Positions 1 to 9,198 of a stretch of 64,000 nucleotides of DNA are shown one piece after another. The notes below the pieces were generated by a model. The model did not search any database and was not told the DNA's origin. It worked only from the letters and a program-made list of their open reading frames with translations. How positions within the stretch are numbered: position 1 is the first letter of the stretch; each line of letters opens with the position of its first letter. Origin of the DNA: Lachnospiraceae bacterium UBA1759 (GTDB lineage: Bacteria > Bacillota > Clostridia > Lachnospirales > Lachnospiraceae); NCBI GenBank assembly GCA_002315555.1, contig DCHF01000055.1:196762-260761 (forward strand). The letters run 5' to 3'. The position numbers and the translations under genes are program-made.

Positions 1-632
1 CGATGGCGGTGACTCTCCCTCGTGGTGTCACATTGTTCACGAATCATCCCCTCCGCGCGGAAGACGCCCGGTGCAGCTTCCGCCGTTCACCGTCTTATTT
101 TGGCGGATACGGTATCGCACCGTGTGCGGCGGCCCACAGGAACGTGGTCCTGATGCTTTACCGGATCCCGAAGAGGCGGCCGGCATTTGCTCCCTGCGGG
201 ATGCAGACATTCACGCACGCCTTTTTCCCTGCGGAGCTTTTTGACGAGTATTCGGTGAACGGAAATGCGGCATTTGCCTGCGTGGGCGATACATATGTTG
301 CGGTCATCGGAAAAAACAGGCTTTTATTAAAGACCGTGAATGACCGGGTGTTTGAAGCGCTCGACGGAAAACTTGCGGATCCTGAAACGCCCTGTGATCT
401 GATTCAGGAAGGGCGCGAAAGCTATTGGATCTACGAGCTTTCATCGGCGGATAAGGAAGATTACGCGGCATTTATGGCGAGGGTCCGGAAGAACCGCGCG
501 TCTTATGACGGACAAAGGCTGACCTATGGAAGCGAAACGGAATATGAGCTTACGTACGACGGGGAATTCCGCGTGAACGGCGAAAGTATGAATACGGATT
601 ACGCGTGGGAATGGGGGAAGGAGTATCCATGA
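1..632 (+). CDS. C-terminal part of an unidentified protein (5' end outside window)
   Basis: An open frame runs in from the window edge and stops at 632, so only about 210 C-terminal residues are visible and the true start lies upstream. The piece is beta-rich with many aromatic and glycine residues and has no membrane segment. A stretch reading TFTHAFFP, then FDEYSVNGNAAFACVGD, resembles the C-terminal beta domains of heparinase or polysaccharide-lyase-like proteins, but this is only a visual impression. Its stop overlaps the start of the next gene (ATGA, 629-632), so the two are translationally coupled. Confidence 0.6.
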   Translation, partial: MAVTLPRGVTLFTNHPLRAEDARCSFRRSPSYFGGYGIAPCAAAHRNVVLMLYRIPKRRPAFAPCGMQTFTHAFFPAELFDEYSVNGNAAFACVGDTYVAVIGKNRLLLKTVNDRVFEALDGKLADPETPCDLIQEGRESYWIYELSSADKEDYAAFMARVRKNRASYDGQRLTYGSETEYELTYDGEFRVNGESMNTDYAWEWGKEYP

Positions 633-1954
633 AGAAAAAGGAAAAGACCGGGGGCAGGGAGAAAACTGCGGGACAGGAGAAGACGACGAAAAACCGTAGG
701 AAAAGAGCGTTGATCGGCATTGTTGCCTCCGTTTTTGTACTGCTTCTTGCGCTGATGATCGCGTTTGATTTTGTGCTGCCGGTGACCTATTCGGTCGATG
801 AGTCGCAGATACGGAAAAACGAAAACTACAATGTCAAGGTGGTCTCTTCCGGAGAGTTTACCGCACTTGCGAAAGTGAACCCGGACGGCACCTATTCCGA
901 TGAGGATTTCAAAGTCATGGCTTTCACGGACATGCACCTCGACCACTACAAGGAACGCGGGGATTATTCGATCAATCTGATGATCCGCGCCATCGTGAAT
1001 GAGCAGCCGGATCTTGTGATCTTTGACGGCGATATCATTACGTCGTCGTTCAATAACCATCGCGCGCGTCAGCTTTGCCGCGTCATGGAAGAGCTCGGCG
1101 TCTACTGGGCCTACGCGCTCGGAAATCATGAGCATGACAACAACTTCAGCATTTCCCGTACCCTGATGATGCGGATCTTTGCGTCCTATGACCATTGTCT
1201 GGTGGATCCGAAGGCGAAGAAAACATCGGCGGGGGAGAAGGTGGACGGCGTCGGAAACTATGTGATCAACCTGCTGAATGCGGAGGGCAAGGTGCGCGAG
1301 AGCCTGTTCATTATGGATGGCGGGCAGAAGATGGCAAAGAGCGACTTCGCCAGGTATTACGGAACGGAGTTCACGGATGCCGACCTGGATTACGACTATG
1401 TCAAGGATTCGCAGATCACCTGGTATCGCGAGGCACTGACAAAGATCCGGGAGAAAAACGGGGCCGATGTTCCCTCTTCCCTGTTCATCCACATCCCGCT
1501 CGTCGAGTATGCCGATGCTTACAACACCTACACCGGTGAGACGGAAGTGAGCCCGATGAACCGCTATGAATACCCGCTCGGAACGGATGCGGACAATCAG
1601 CTGATCTCCGGCCTCCGCCGCGAGACCGTCAATTCCTCCGGCCACAACTCCGGCCTCTTTGACATGCTTCTTTCCGAAGGCTCCACGAAGCTGGTCGTTG
1701 CCGGCCACGATCACATCAACGATTTCATCCTGAACTACAAGGGCATCACGCTTGCGTACTGCGAAACGAGTGGCTACAGCAGTTACAACGTGCTTTCCAA
1801 GAAGGTCGTTCTGGAGGGCGAGGGCCTGATCCAGGGCTATTCGATCTACACCTATGACCGGGACGGCGGCTTCACGATCGAGACGAAGCATAACGCGGAT
1901 ATGGACTACTACAGTGAGTATGAAGAAGGACTCATGGGCGTGATCCGGAAATGA
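629..1954 (+). CDS. Membrane-anchored metallophosphoesterase (calcineurin-like)
   Basis: A 441-residue protein with a lysine-rich N-terminus, one membrane segment near residues 29-50, and a calcineurin-like phosphoesterase domain outside the membrane. The metal-binding motifs occur in order: DMHLDHY, FDGDIIT, GNHEHD, HIPLVEY and AGHDHIND, which together bind two divalent metals. The substrate is unknown; the family includes phosphodiesterases and UDP-sugar or phospholipid hydrolases. The start at 629 is preferred over the in-frame ATG at 605 because a purine-rich GGGGAAGGAG lies just upstream of it and it overlaps the preceding stop. A strong terminator follows. Confidence 0.88.
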   Translation: MKKKEKTGGREKTAGQEKTTKNRRKRALIGIVASVFVLLLALMIAFDFVLPVTYSVDESQIRKNENYNVKVVSSGEFTALAKVNPDGTYSDEDFKVMAFTDMHLDHYKERGDYSINLMIRAIVNEQPDLVIFDGDIITSSFNNHRARQLCRVMEELGVYWAYALGNHEHDNNFSISRTLMMRIFASYDHCLVDPKAKKTSAGEKVDGVGNYVINLLNAEGKVRESLFIMDGGQKMAKSDFARYYGTEFTDADLDYDYVKDSQITWYREALTKIREKNGADVPSSLFIHIPLVEYADAYNTYTGETEVSPMNRYEYPLGTDADNQLISGLRRETVNSSGHNSGLFDMLLSEGSTKLVVAGHDHINDFILNYKGITLAYCETSGYSSYNVLSKKVVLEGEGLIQGYSIYTYDRDGGFTIETKHNADMDYYSEYEEGLMGVIRK

Positions 1955-1965
1955 CCGCAGGAATA

Positions 1966-2009
1966 AAAATACCACCCCCTCGTTCCGAGCGAGGGGGTGG
2001 TTCTTTTTT
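1966..2009. terminator. Bidirectional rho-independent terminator
   Basis: A 12-bp perfect stem (ACCACCCCCTCG with its complement, 7-nt loop) is followed by a T-run on the plus strand and preceded by an A-run. It ends the metallophosphoesterase transcript and the convergent YhhN transcript. Confidence 0.9.
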
Positions 2010-2017
2010 ACTGCCTT

Positions 2018-2695
2018 TTAGATCATTCCGACACTGACGGCGATCATCAGTTGGCCGGCGTAGTACAGGGCGATCAGAAGATCGACGAAATACATTTTGT
2101 GATGTTCCCGGCACTTGTTGTACACGAGAGTGATATCACTTCCGAGAAACAGGGTGATACCGATGGCAAAGAACAGCCTGCCGGTGTTCATCGGCTGCGT
2201 GAGGAAGGTGACCCAGCTGAAAGCGACCGCAGTGCAGAGCGTCGCAAGATACAGGCTGAGCAGGAGCCGGAAGTATCCGGGAGCCCGGATCACACACTGC
2301 AGCGGGACAAGAACGAGTACCGCAAGCAGGAACGCGGCGGGGATCGATAAGGCCGGGTAGAGCATCGCCGTAGGAGACAATGCGCCGATGAAGCAGCCGT
2401 GTCCGAGGAGGAACAGCACGCTGCCCAGGTAGAAACAAAGGGTATCGTACTTTTTCGGTACCACTTGGTTCAGGTCCAGAAGGACATCTCCGAACAGGTC
2501 CGGGATATGGGCGGCGAGGACCCACAGCGCAAACCGCCGGACACTGCAGTGCGGGACGGAAAGTGCTGTGATCAGGACAAAGGCCAGGCTGGAAAGCGTT
2601 TTCAGCGTAAGCCTCAGACGATGGTTCTTCCTCCGTTGGACGATCTGCATCAGGATGGGGCACAGGACCCCGGGAACAAGCAGGACATAGATCAT
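2018..2695 (-). CDS. YhhN-family (lysoplasmalogenase-like) membrane protein
   Basis: A 225-residue protein made almost entirely of hydrophobic segments (about seven to eight), the layout of the YhhN/TMEM86 family. The family signatures are visible as HIPDLFGDVLLDL in the first half and GSDITLVYNKC near the C-terminus, which carry the acidic residues conserved in lysoplasmalogenases. Some family members cleave the vinyl-ether bond of lysoplasmalogens; whether this one does is not known. The start codon shares a base with the stop of the upstream GH4 gene (TAATG), and no strong ribosome site is seen, so translation is probably coupled. Confidence 0.8.
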   Translation of the reverse strand: MIYVLLVPGVLCPILMQIVQRRKNHRLRLTLKTLSSLAFVLITALSVPHCSVRRFALWVLAAHIPDLFGDVLLDLNQVVPKKYDTLCFYLGSVLFLLGHGCFIGALSPTAMLYPALSIPAAFLLAVLVLVPLQCVIRAPGYFRLLLSLYLATLCTAVAFSWVTFLTQPMNTGRLFFAIGITLFLGSDITLVYNKCREHHKMYFVDLLIALYYAGQLMIAVSVGMI

Positions 2696-4002
2696 TATTT
2701 CATATACCCCAGATAATCCTTATTGGCTTCGAAGAGCTCATCGACCATAGCGCGGATCTCATCCAGTGAAAGCACGGACGCCGCATTCTGATCGAAATAG
2801 CAGGCCTGATAGATCTTTTCCTTACAGCCGGTGACCATGCCTTCCACCGCCAGGTTTTCCGCCATTGCGGTATAACTGATCAGCGTTGCAAGCTCCGGCG
2901 GGATCTTGCCCACATGGATCGGTTCGATGCCGTTCGGACTTGCAAGTACCGGTACTTCCACGCACGCGCCTTCCGGAAGATTGTCCACAAGACCGAAGTT
3001 CCGGACATTTCCGTTGAATTCAAAGGGCGTCCTGTCACCGAACATGGCATTGAAAATGACGGCCGCATATTCGGAACCGCGCTCCAGATTCCTGGGATCA
3101 TCGGCAAAGGTCAAATACTCTTCCTTCCAATTTTCACGGGTCGAGTGATCCACGCCCTTGGCCATGGCATGATAACCCGGGTTCCAGCCGGTTCCCGGCC
3201 AGCAGTACTTTTCGATCAGGTCCTGCCGCTTACGGAACCACGGAACATACTCGGAGCAGTGACCGGAGGACTCGGTCACGTAATAGCCGAGGTGTTTGAA
3301 CAGCTCGTTACGGACGATCTCTTCGTTGTAGATCGCCGGATCCTTCATGGCCTCGCGGATGGCCGGGTAAGCATCCTTGCCCTTGACCTTGAAGTCAATA
3401 TAGAAGGCCTGGTGGTTGACGCCCGCGCAGGTGTAGGTGACGTCGCTATAGTCTGCGCCGATCCAACGCGCCAGCATCTGGGAAGTGCCCTGAACGCTGT
3501 GGCAGAGACCGGTGACACAGATATCGGAAACCATCTGCATACCGCAGCAGAGAATGGCCATCGGGTTCGTGTAGTTTAAAAAGACGGCCTTTGGGCAGTA
3601 CTCTTCGATCTCACGACAGAGCTTCAGCATTTCCGGCCAGGTACGGAGCGCACGGAAAATGCCGGATACGCCGCGGGTATCGCCGACGCAGAAGTCCACG
3701 CCGTACTTCATCGGGATCGCCACGTCCTGTTTTGCAAGCGTGCGGTCCACGGCGATGGTGCAGAGCACACCGTCGGCGCCGGTCAGGGCTTCCTTACGGT
3801 CCGTCGTTGCCACGACTGTTGCGTGGTGACCGCCGTTCCGGTTGATCTTTTCAACACACTCCCTGACGATCGCCAGCTTTTCCTCATCGATGTCCATTAG
3901 CGTAATACATACATCATCGAATGCCGGGAAGGTCAGAATGTCCCGCACCAAATTTCTGGTGAAAACGAAACTGCCGGCTCCGATAAAGGTGATTTTTTTC
4001 AT
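2695..4002 (-). CDS. melA: GH4 alpha-galactosidase-like glycosidase (NAD and Mn dependent)
   Basis: A 435-residue glycoside hydrolase family 4 enzyme, close in length to E. coli MelA (451). These cytoplasmic enzymes need NAD and a divalent metal and cleave by an oxidation-elimination route. Visible are the N-terminal dinucleotide fold (GAGSFVF, residues 8-14), GDTRGVSGIFRALRT (108-121), NYTNPM (143-148), CHSVQGT (167-173, metal Cys) and GVNHQAF (194-200, metal His). The GDT..GIFRALRT form is like MelA rather than 6-phospho-glucosidases, but alpha-glucosidase or glucuronidase activity cannot be excluded. A good Shine-Dalgarno (AAGGAGG) precedes the ATG at 4002. It is co-transcribed with the YhhN gene. 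Confidence 0.88.
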   Translation of the reverse strand: MKKITFIGAGSFVFTRNLVRDILTFPAFDDVCITLMDIDEEKLAIVRECVEKINRNGGHHATVVATTDRKEALTGADGVLCTIAVDRTLAKQDVAIPMKYGVDFCVGDTRGVSGIFRALRTWPEMLKLCREIEEYCPKAVFLNYTNPMAILCCGMQMVSDICVTGLCHSVQGTSQMLARWIGADYSDVTYTCAGVNHQAFYIDFKVKGKDAYPAIREAMKDPAIYNEEIVRNELFKHLGYYVTESSGHCSEYVPWFRKRQDLIEKYCWPGTGWNPGYHAMAKGVDHSTRENWKEEYLTFADDPRNLERGSEYAAVIFNAMFGDRTPFEFNGNVRNFGLVDNLPEGACVEVPVLASPNGIEPIHVGKIPPELATLISYTAMAENLAVEGMVTGCKEKIYQACYFDQNAASVLSLDEIRAMVDELFEANKDYLGYMK

Positions 4003-4061
4003 CGTTTTCCTCCTTTTCAGCTTCCCGGGTCACGAACAGGAAGCTTGTATTGTCTGATTAC

Positions 4062-4090
4062 ACCATACACGGGTTTTTCCGGAGTGTCAA
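4062..4090 (-). promoter_or_regulatory. Promoter of the GH4 gene
   Basis: Reading the minus strand, TTGACA (4090-4085), a 17-nt spacer and TATGGT (4067-4062) form a good sigma-A type promoter about 60 nt before the start codon. Confidence 0.7.
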
Positions 4091-4241
4091 TTATTCGATC
4101 TGCTTATTTTTGCCGGCGGAAAAAATCACAGATATTTCACAGCATTAGCGCTATGGCGGCTGCTTTTTTAAGTTTCATTTCAGCGTCTTTTATTATATTC
4201 GGTGCCAGGACGGATACCACAGGGGGCGGAAAGGAGTAACC

Positions 4242-4958
4242 GTGAAAAAGAGCTCGCATGTTTTTGAACGTTATGAGACCAAATTTCTGATGAGCCGGAA
4301 GGCGTATGAAAGCATCATGGAAGATGTGCGGAAGTATATGGAACTCGATACCTTTGGTCATAGCCTTATCTGCAATATTTATTATGATACACCGGATTTT
4401 AAGATGATCCGGAGAAGCCTCGATCATCCGCTTTATAAGGAGAAGATCCGAGTGCGAAGCTACGGTGTGTCAGAGCCCGACGGGAAGGTGTACATTGAAC
4501 TGAAGAAAAAGTACGAGGATGTGGTCTACAAGCGGCGGGCGTCCTGCATCGAGACCCGGATCGAAAACTTCTTCACAGATCCCGCGGAGAAAAATACGCA
4601 AATTGCCCGGGAAATCCGGTACACGTACGGGAAGTACGAGGGCATCGGCCCGCGGATGTACATTTCCTATGAAAGGGAAGCGTATTATCTGAAGGACGGC
4701 GATCCGGATTTCCGTGTGACGTTTGATGAAAATATCCGTTTCCGGACCGATGGGCTTTCTTTGTGCGTTCCGCCGTCGGGAGAACGGGTCATCGCAGAGG
4801 ATCAGGTCCTGATGGAACTGAAATGCGCGGAGAGCATTCCGTTTTGGATGGTACGGGCATTGTCCCGTGAAAAGGTATATAAGACGAGCTTTTCCAAGTA
4901 CGGAACGGCTTATGTGAAATTGTGTAAGACAGGAGAGCAGTATGCAGCAGTTATTTGA
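4242..4958 (+). CDS. VTC domain-containing protein (polyphosphate polymerase-like)
   Basis: A 238-residue protein of the VTC domain family, related to the catalytic tunnel domain of yeast polyphosphate polymerase Vtc4. Conserved pieces are RYETKFLMS (10-18), YYDTPD (47-52), YIELKKKYEDVVYKRR (about 83-98) and VLMELK near 190; the basic and acidic residues line a tunnel that binds triphosphate-like ligands. The start is GTG at 4242 behind AAGGAG. It overlaps the next gene by 17 nt. In bacteria this domain commonly travels with DUF4956 and CotH or Cthe_2159 genes, as here, in surface-related loci; polyphosphate synthesis has not been shown for this arrangement. Confidence 0.9.
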   Translation: MKKSSHVFERYETKFLMSRKAYESIMEDVRKYMELDTFGHSLICNIYYDTPDFKMIRRSLDHPLYKEKIRVRSYGVSEPDGKVYIELKKKYEDVVYKRRASCIETRIENFFTDPAEKNTQIAREIRYTYGKYEGIGPRMYISYEREAYYLKDGDPDFRVTFDENIRFRTDGLSLCVPPSGERVIAEDQVLMELKCAESIPFWMVRALSREKVYKTSFSKYGTAYVKLCKTGEQYAAVI

Positions 4959-5637
4959 CAGTATTTTTGAAACCTCTTCCGCAGCGGTCATCACGCCCGG
5001 CGGATTCATTCTTGTGATTCTGGTATCGCTTGCGGCGGGACTGGTCCTTACTCTGACGGCGATGTGGCGTGTGGAAAGCACGAAAAGCTTCATGGTAGCG
5101 CTGGCGGCACTTCCCGCAGCGGTCGCGGCCGTGATCATGATGGTCAACGGCAACCTCGGCGCGGGTGTAGCCGTGGCCGGTGCTTTCGGCCTGGTGCGCT
5201 TCCGTTCGGCAGCGGGTTCCGCCAGAGAGATCGGCGCGTTGTTTGCGGCAATGGCCGTCGGCCTGATGACCGGCATGGGATTCCTTGGTTATGCCGCCCT
5301 TTTTACCGTGATCTTCGGTGTTGCCATGATGGCTTACACCGCGATGGACTTTGGCGGAAAGAAGGCTGTAAAGCCGGTCAAGGAGATCCAGATCACGATT
5401 CCGGAGGATCTGGATTTTAACGGGGTTTTCGAGCCGGTGTTTGAGGAGTATACTGAAAGTTATAAGCTGGTGCAGGTCAAGACGACGCATATGGGCAGCC
5501 TGTTCAAGCTGAAGTATGAGATCAAATTGAAGGAAACTGCACGGGAGAAGGCCATGATCGATGATCTCCGCGTACGGAACGGCAATTTGGAAGTTATGGT
5601 GTCCTTCCGCGAGACGGTGAAGACCAGCGAGCTGTAA
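4942..5637 (+). CDS. DUF4956 domain membrane protein
   Basis: A 231-residue protein with four predicted membrane segments in the first half (around residues 15-125) and a soluble, mixed alpha/beta C-terminal part of about 90 residues. The run GAGVAVAGAFGLVRFRSA after the second segment is typical of DUF4956. Function is unknown, but it is the regular partner of bacterial VTC proteins. The ATG at 4942 sits behind AGGAG inside the upstream gene, so expression is coupled to it. Confidence 0.88.
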   Translation: MQQLFDSIFETSSAAVITPGGFILVILVSLAAGLVLTLTAMWRVESTKSFMVALAALPAAVAAVIMMVNGNLGAGVAVAGAFGLVRFRSAAGSAREIGALFAAMAVGLMTGMGFLGYAALFTVIFGVAMMAYTAMDFGGKKAVKPVKEIQITIPEDLDFNGVFEPVFEEYTESYKLVQVKTTHMGSLFKLKYEIKLKETAREKAMIDDLRVRNGNLEVMVSFRETVKTSEL

Positions 5638-5660
5638 GGATATCGGAAAGGCCGGTAACG

Positions 5661-7880
5661 ATGATGAAAAGAATTTGGGCATGTATACTCTCAGCGGCAC
5701 TTGTTTTATCTGTGAGCGCCTGCGGAAATAAGACCGGGACATCGGACACGAAAACAACGGCGCAGGCGACGGCCGGAAGTGAAAACGGGACGGCTTCGTC
5801 GTCTGATATAACGGCGAACGAGGATCCGGAATCGTCGTCTGTTCAAACAGAAGCGGTGGATTATGCATCCGTTTCCGCGGACGATGTGGAAGCGATCGTC
5901 GCACAGGATGCCGAGGACAGCCGGAAGGCGATCACCGGAGAATTCACCGTGACCACCGAGACGGAGAATGGCTATACTGTGAGCGGTTCTACCGTGACAA
6001 TCACCACGGAAGGTGAATACACCTTAAGCGGTGTTCTGGAAGGCAATCTTGTGGTGGATGCGGTGGAGGCAAAGGTCGAGATCCGGCTTTCCGGCTGCAG
6101 CATTACCTGCAGCGATGCGGCGCCGATCACGGTCCGGAATGCAAAGAACGTCAGTATCAGTGCGGAGAAAGAGACATTCAACGAGGTGATCGATGCGCGT
6201 GATGTACGCAGTGAGGATCCTGAAGAGGAGACTACGCCGGCAAATGCCGGAGCGGCGATCTACAGCACCTGCGATCTGACGGTAAAGGGGCACGGTGCGC
6301 TTGTCGTATCGGCTGCGTATAATAACGGCATCGCCTCCAAAGATGATCTTGAGGTCAAAAACCTGACGCTCAGGGTCACGGCGGCGAACGATGCGCTGAA
6401 GGGAAATGACAGCGTGACGCTTGAGGATGCGGAGATCATTGCCATCGCAAAGTCCGGGGACGGCATTCAGACCGATAACTCCGGTCTTTCCGATAAAGGA
6501 AACCAGAAGGGCACGATCACAATTAGCGGCGGCACCGTGAATATTTATGCCGGACGTGACGGAATCGCATCGGCGTATGACGTGGTGCTGACGGGGAACG
6601 GAAGTCTCTCCATTGACACCGATACCTATTCCGATTACACCGAGGAAGGCGCAAGCACAGGCGGTACGGATATTTATCTGATCCTGAGCACATCCGCGTA
6701 TGACTCCGGCAGCGATTATTATGCCTGTTACAGTAAGGGCACCGATACCGAAAACGGCGTATTTGTGAAAACTTCGGAAACAATTAACGTTTTCAGCGGC
6801 CGCACGAGTTATTACGGGCTTCTTTTGAAGGCACCGGCCGGTTATGACCACGTAACGTTTTGCTCTTATGAAAAAGGTGCGGAAGCGGATACGGATAATT
6901 ATGAATACTGTTCGGAGACCATGACCATCAATACCAGTCAGAATGCGTATCTGATCTCCTCATTGTCCGAAAGCCTCATGAGCGGCGACTGGGTGACGCT
7001 TTCCCGGGACAGCTCCGGAAAGAACGGACAGGAGTATTCAACGAAGGGCATTAAGGCGGAAAATGTCATCACGATCGATGGGGAAATCACGGTAGTGATC
7101 CGCTCCACGGATGATGCGATCCATGTAAACGGCGGCGATGAACTTGAAAACGGTGCGACCGGTGCCGGGGAATTCGTTATGAACGGCGGGCGGATAAAAC
7201 TGACGACCGCGGATGACGGTGTTCATGCCGACGGTACGCTTACCGTGAACAGCGGGTTGCTGATCATAACCGGATCCTATGAAGGTCTGGAAGCGGCAGA
7301 AATTACGATAAACGGCGGACGGTCCTATGTCTATGCATCGGACGATGCAGTGAACGGCGCGGCATCCGGATATGCTTCCGCCACGGTCACGGTGAACGGC
7401 GGTTATCTGGAAGTGGAAACACCGTCCGGCGATACCGATGCCATCGATGTGAACGGAAGCTATATCCAGACGGGCGGCTTCGTGCTGGTCAAGGGCGGAA
7501 GTACCATGGGCAGTGTTGCGGGTTCCGTGGACGTGGACGGAAGTGTTACCGTGGACGGCGGATGCATCATCGCCTGCGGCGGTGTCTGTGAAGGGCCGGA
7601 AGGCAAGGCGAATGCCTACATCGAAAGCGGTACAAGTCTTGCGGCCGGTGATTACACGCTGACGGATGGCAGCGGGAATATCGTTTGCGCCTTTACACTG
7701 GACGGAAGCTACTACGGTTTCTGGGTGGCCTGTGACGGCCTCGCGACCGGCGGCGAATACGCGTTGACAACGGGCGGGAAGGCCGTGCTCTCCTGGACGC
7801 AGGAAGAAGGAACGATGGGTACCGGAAACAGCTTTGGCAGCGGCTTTGGCGGCGGATTCGGCGGCGGAAGAAGACCATAA
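5661..7880 (+). CDS. Secreted carbohydrate-binding beta-helix lipoprotein (Cthe_2159 family)
   Basis: A 739-residue exported lipoprotein. The N-terminus has a signal peptide ending in the lipobox VSAC, followed by a Ser/Thr/Gly-rich linker. The rest is built from short repeats such as ISGGTVNI, VMNGGRIKLTTADDGVHADG and ITINGGRSYVYASDDAVNG, which fit a right-handed parallel beta-helix with calcium-binding Asp clusters, the fold of the Cthe_2159 family that binds acidic polysaccharides. The C-terminus ends in a Gly/Phe-rich tail (GSGFGGGFGGGRRP). It is the third gene of the VTC operon, which suggests the cassette acts on surface attachment or polysaccharide binding. Confidence 0.85.
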   Translation: MMKRIWACILSAALVLSVSACGNKTGTSDTKTTAQATAGSENGTASSSDITANEDPESSSVQTEAVDYASVSADDVEAIVAQDAEDSRKAITGEFTVTTETENGYTVSGSTVTITTEGEYTLSGVLEGNLVVDAVEAKVEIRLSGCSITCSDAAPITVRNAKNVSISAEKETFNEVIDARDVRSEDPEEETTPANAGAAIYSTCDLTVKGHGALVVSAAYNNGIASKDDLEVKNLTLRVTAANDALKGNDSVTLEDAEIIAIAKSGDGIQTDNSGLSDKGNQKGTITISGGTVNIYAGRDGIASAYDVVLTGNGSLSIDTDTYSDYTEEGASTGGTDIYLILSTSAYDSGSDYYACYSKGTDTENGVFVKTSETINVFSGRTSYYGLLLKAPAGYDHVTFCSYEKGAEADTDNYEYCSETMTINTSQNAYLISSLSESLMSGDWVTLSRDSSGKNGQEYSTKGIKAENVITIDGEITVVIRSTDDAIHVNGGDELENGATGAGEFVMNGGRIKLTTADDGVHADGTLTVNSGLLIITGSYEGLEAAEITINGGRSYVYASDDAVNGAASGYASATVTVNGGYLEVETPSGDTDAIDVNGSYIQTGGFVLVKGGSTMGSVAGSVDVDGSVTVDGGCIIACGGVCEGPEGKANAYIESGTSLAAGDYTLTDGSGNIVCAFTLDGSYYGFWVACDGLATGGEYALTTGGKAVLSWTQEEGTMGTGNSFGSGFGGGFGGGRRP

Positions 7881-7927
7881 TGAAGAAATAGAAAAAGCTG
7901 AACTGACTGAAGAATGACACAGCTTCT

Positions 7928-9004
7928 TTATTCCTCTCCCATTTTCAGGATCAGCTCGTCTTCAAACACACCGTCATGGATGATCAGCTGCCCGTCGACA
8001 TAGACATTCGGGCGGTTGACATCAAAATCAATGTGCTCGGTGGAGTGAATGATCTCACCGCGCTGATGGTTATTTCCGATCGCCACATGGACACAGCCGA
8101 TCGAATGGCTCTGGTCCTCCTTCCAGCCGTAAATGCCGTTTTCGGGAGAGTCGGTCGTCACGATACCGAGTTCATCACAGAGCTCCGGCTTGGGATCCAC
8201 ATCCTCCATCAGCTTGTCGAGACGCGCGACCTGGACCGGATCTCCGGAGTAGCGGACAAGATAGCTGTCCTCGTACTCCATGCGGAAGGGCTTCTTCCAG
8301 AGCTCGCACTGACCCGGGAGATTCGGACGGATCGGAAATCCGTGCTGATTATATGCGCGCTCCGTGGCTCCGTCGACCATGACAACGCCGTGAACGCTGT
8401 GAAAGCTCGGCACAATGGCAACCTCCGAATAGAAGGGAATGATGCCCATGACCGGGTACATGCCGTCCGGTGTGGAGCCTACCTTGACATAAAGATCCGT
8501 GCCGATCTCCGTCGTTACGTGGACCTCCGAAGCCTTCTTCAGCCAGCTATAGAGCGCCAGCGCCCGGCGCCGGTTCATCATGACCTGTTCTTCATTGATC
8601 TGCCATTTATCGAGACCGTCGATCTCCAGAATAAAGCGCTTTCCGGCGCCCTTTCCGGCGAGCGCGGCATCCGCCTCCTTCTTGGAGCCGATGAAATAGT
8701 CAAAACCGGTCTGGACCTGGGGCGTGACCATAAAGGTGATGTCCGCATTGAGAACCGCCTGCTTCACAGGCTCCATGATCGGGAGCTTCGTATATTTCTC
8801 GTCGCCGCCGTAAATACCCACATCGATGATGCAGATGTTCATGCCGAGATTTCGCGCACACTCTGAAAAAAGATAAGAGTACTCATAGGATTTCGTATCT
8901 CCGAGCATGACAATGTTGTCGCCCGGCTTCGCCTCGGCGAGCTTTAAGAGAATGAACTCAGAATTCTTTAATGCCAGCTCATGCTGTTCACGTGTTAATA
9001 ACAT
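7928..9004 (-). CDS. M29-like aminopeptidase family protein
   Basis: A 358-residue cytoplasmic protein resembling the M29 (aminopeptidase T/PepS) and NicX-like metalloenzyme superfamily. The metal-ligand region near the C-terminus reads HSTEHIDFDVNRP, and acidic and His residues are spaced through DSPENGIYGWKEDQSHSIGCVHVAIGNN. The substrate is unknown; leucyl-type aminopeptidase or a ring-opening dioxygenase-like role are the two main options. The start is taken at 9004, where GGAGG lies 8 nt upstream; the longer frame to 9154 crosses the promoter region and its N-terminus looks non-coding. It is divergent from an AraC regulator that may control it. Confidence 0.78.
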   Translation of the reverse strand: MLLTREQHELALKNSEFILLKLAEAKPGDNIVMLGDTKSYEYSYLFSECARNLGMNICIIDVGIYGGDEKYTKLPIMEPVKQAVLNADITFMVTPQVQTGFDYFIGSKKEADAALAGKGAGKRFILEIDGLDKWQINEEQVMMNRRRALALYSWLKKASEVHVTTEIGTDLYVKVGSTPDGMYPVMGIIPFYSEVAIVPSFHSVHGVVMVDGATERAYNQHGFPIRPNLPGQCELWKKPFRMEYEDSYLVRYSGDPVQVARLDKLMEDVDPKPELCDELGIVTTDSPENGIYGWKEDQSHSIGCVHVAIGNNHQRGEIIHSTEHIDFDVNRPNVYVDGQLIIHDGVFEDELILKMGEE

Positions 9005-9032
9005 CCTTTTATCCTCCGGGTAATATGATTTT

Positions 9033-9168
9033 CTTTTCGAGCCGATTTCGAACCGATTCTTATGCATCATATTGTAACAGCCACAGATCCCGGCTATAAT
9101 GGACACAGCACAACATTTATTGGACTTTTCGAAACAATTGTAATCAAAGTCCACCGTGCTTTTCGAAA
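9033..9168. promoter_or_regulatory. Repeated CTTTTCGAAA motifs in the divergent intergenic region
   Basis: Two exact copies of CTTTTCGAAA at 9125-9134 and 9159-9168 start 34 bp apart, about three helical turns, and a related CTTTTCGAG lies at 9033-9041. Same-face direct repeats suit an AraC-family regulator; the link to the adjacent gene is inference. Confidence 0.45.
9072..9100 (+). promoter_or_regulatory. Promoter of the AraC-family gene
   Basis: TTGTAA (9072-9077), a 17-nt spacer and a perfect TATAAT (9095-9100). The expected start near 9107 puts the CTTTTCGAAA repeats in the transcribed leader of the regulator. Confidence 0.65.
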
Positions 9169-9198
9169 AATCCGTATTACAATTTAGGAGAAAACGAT

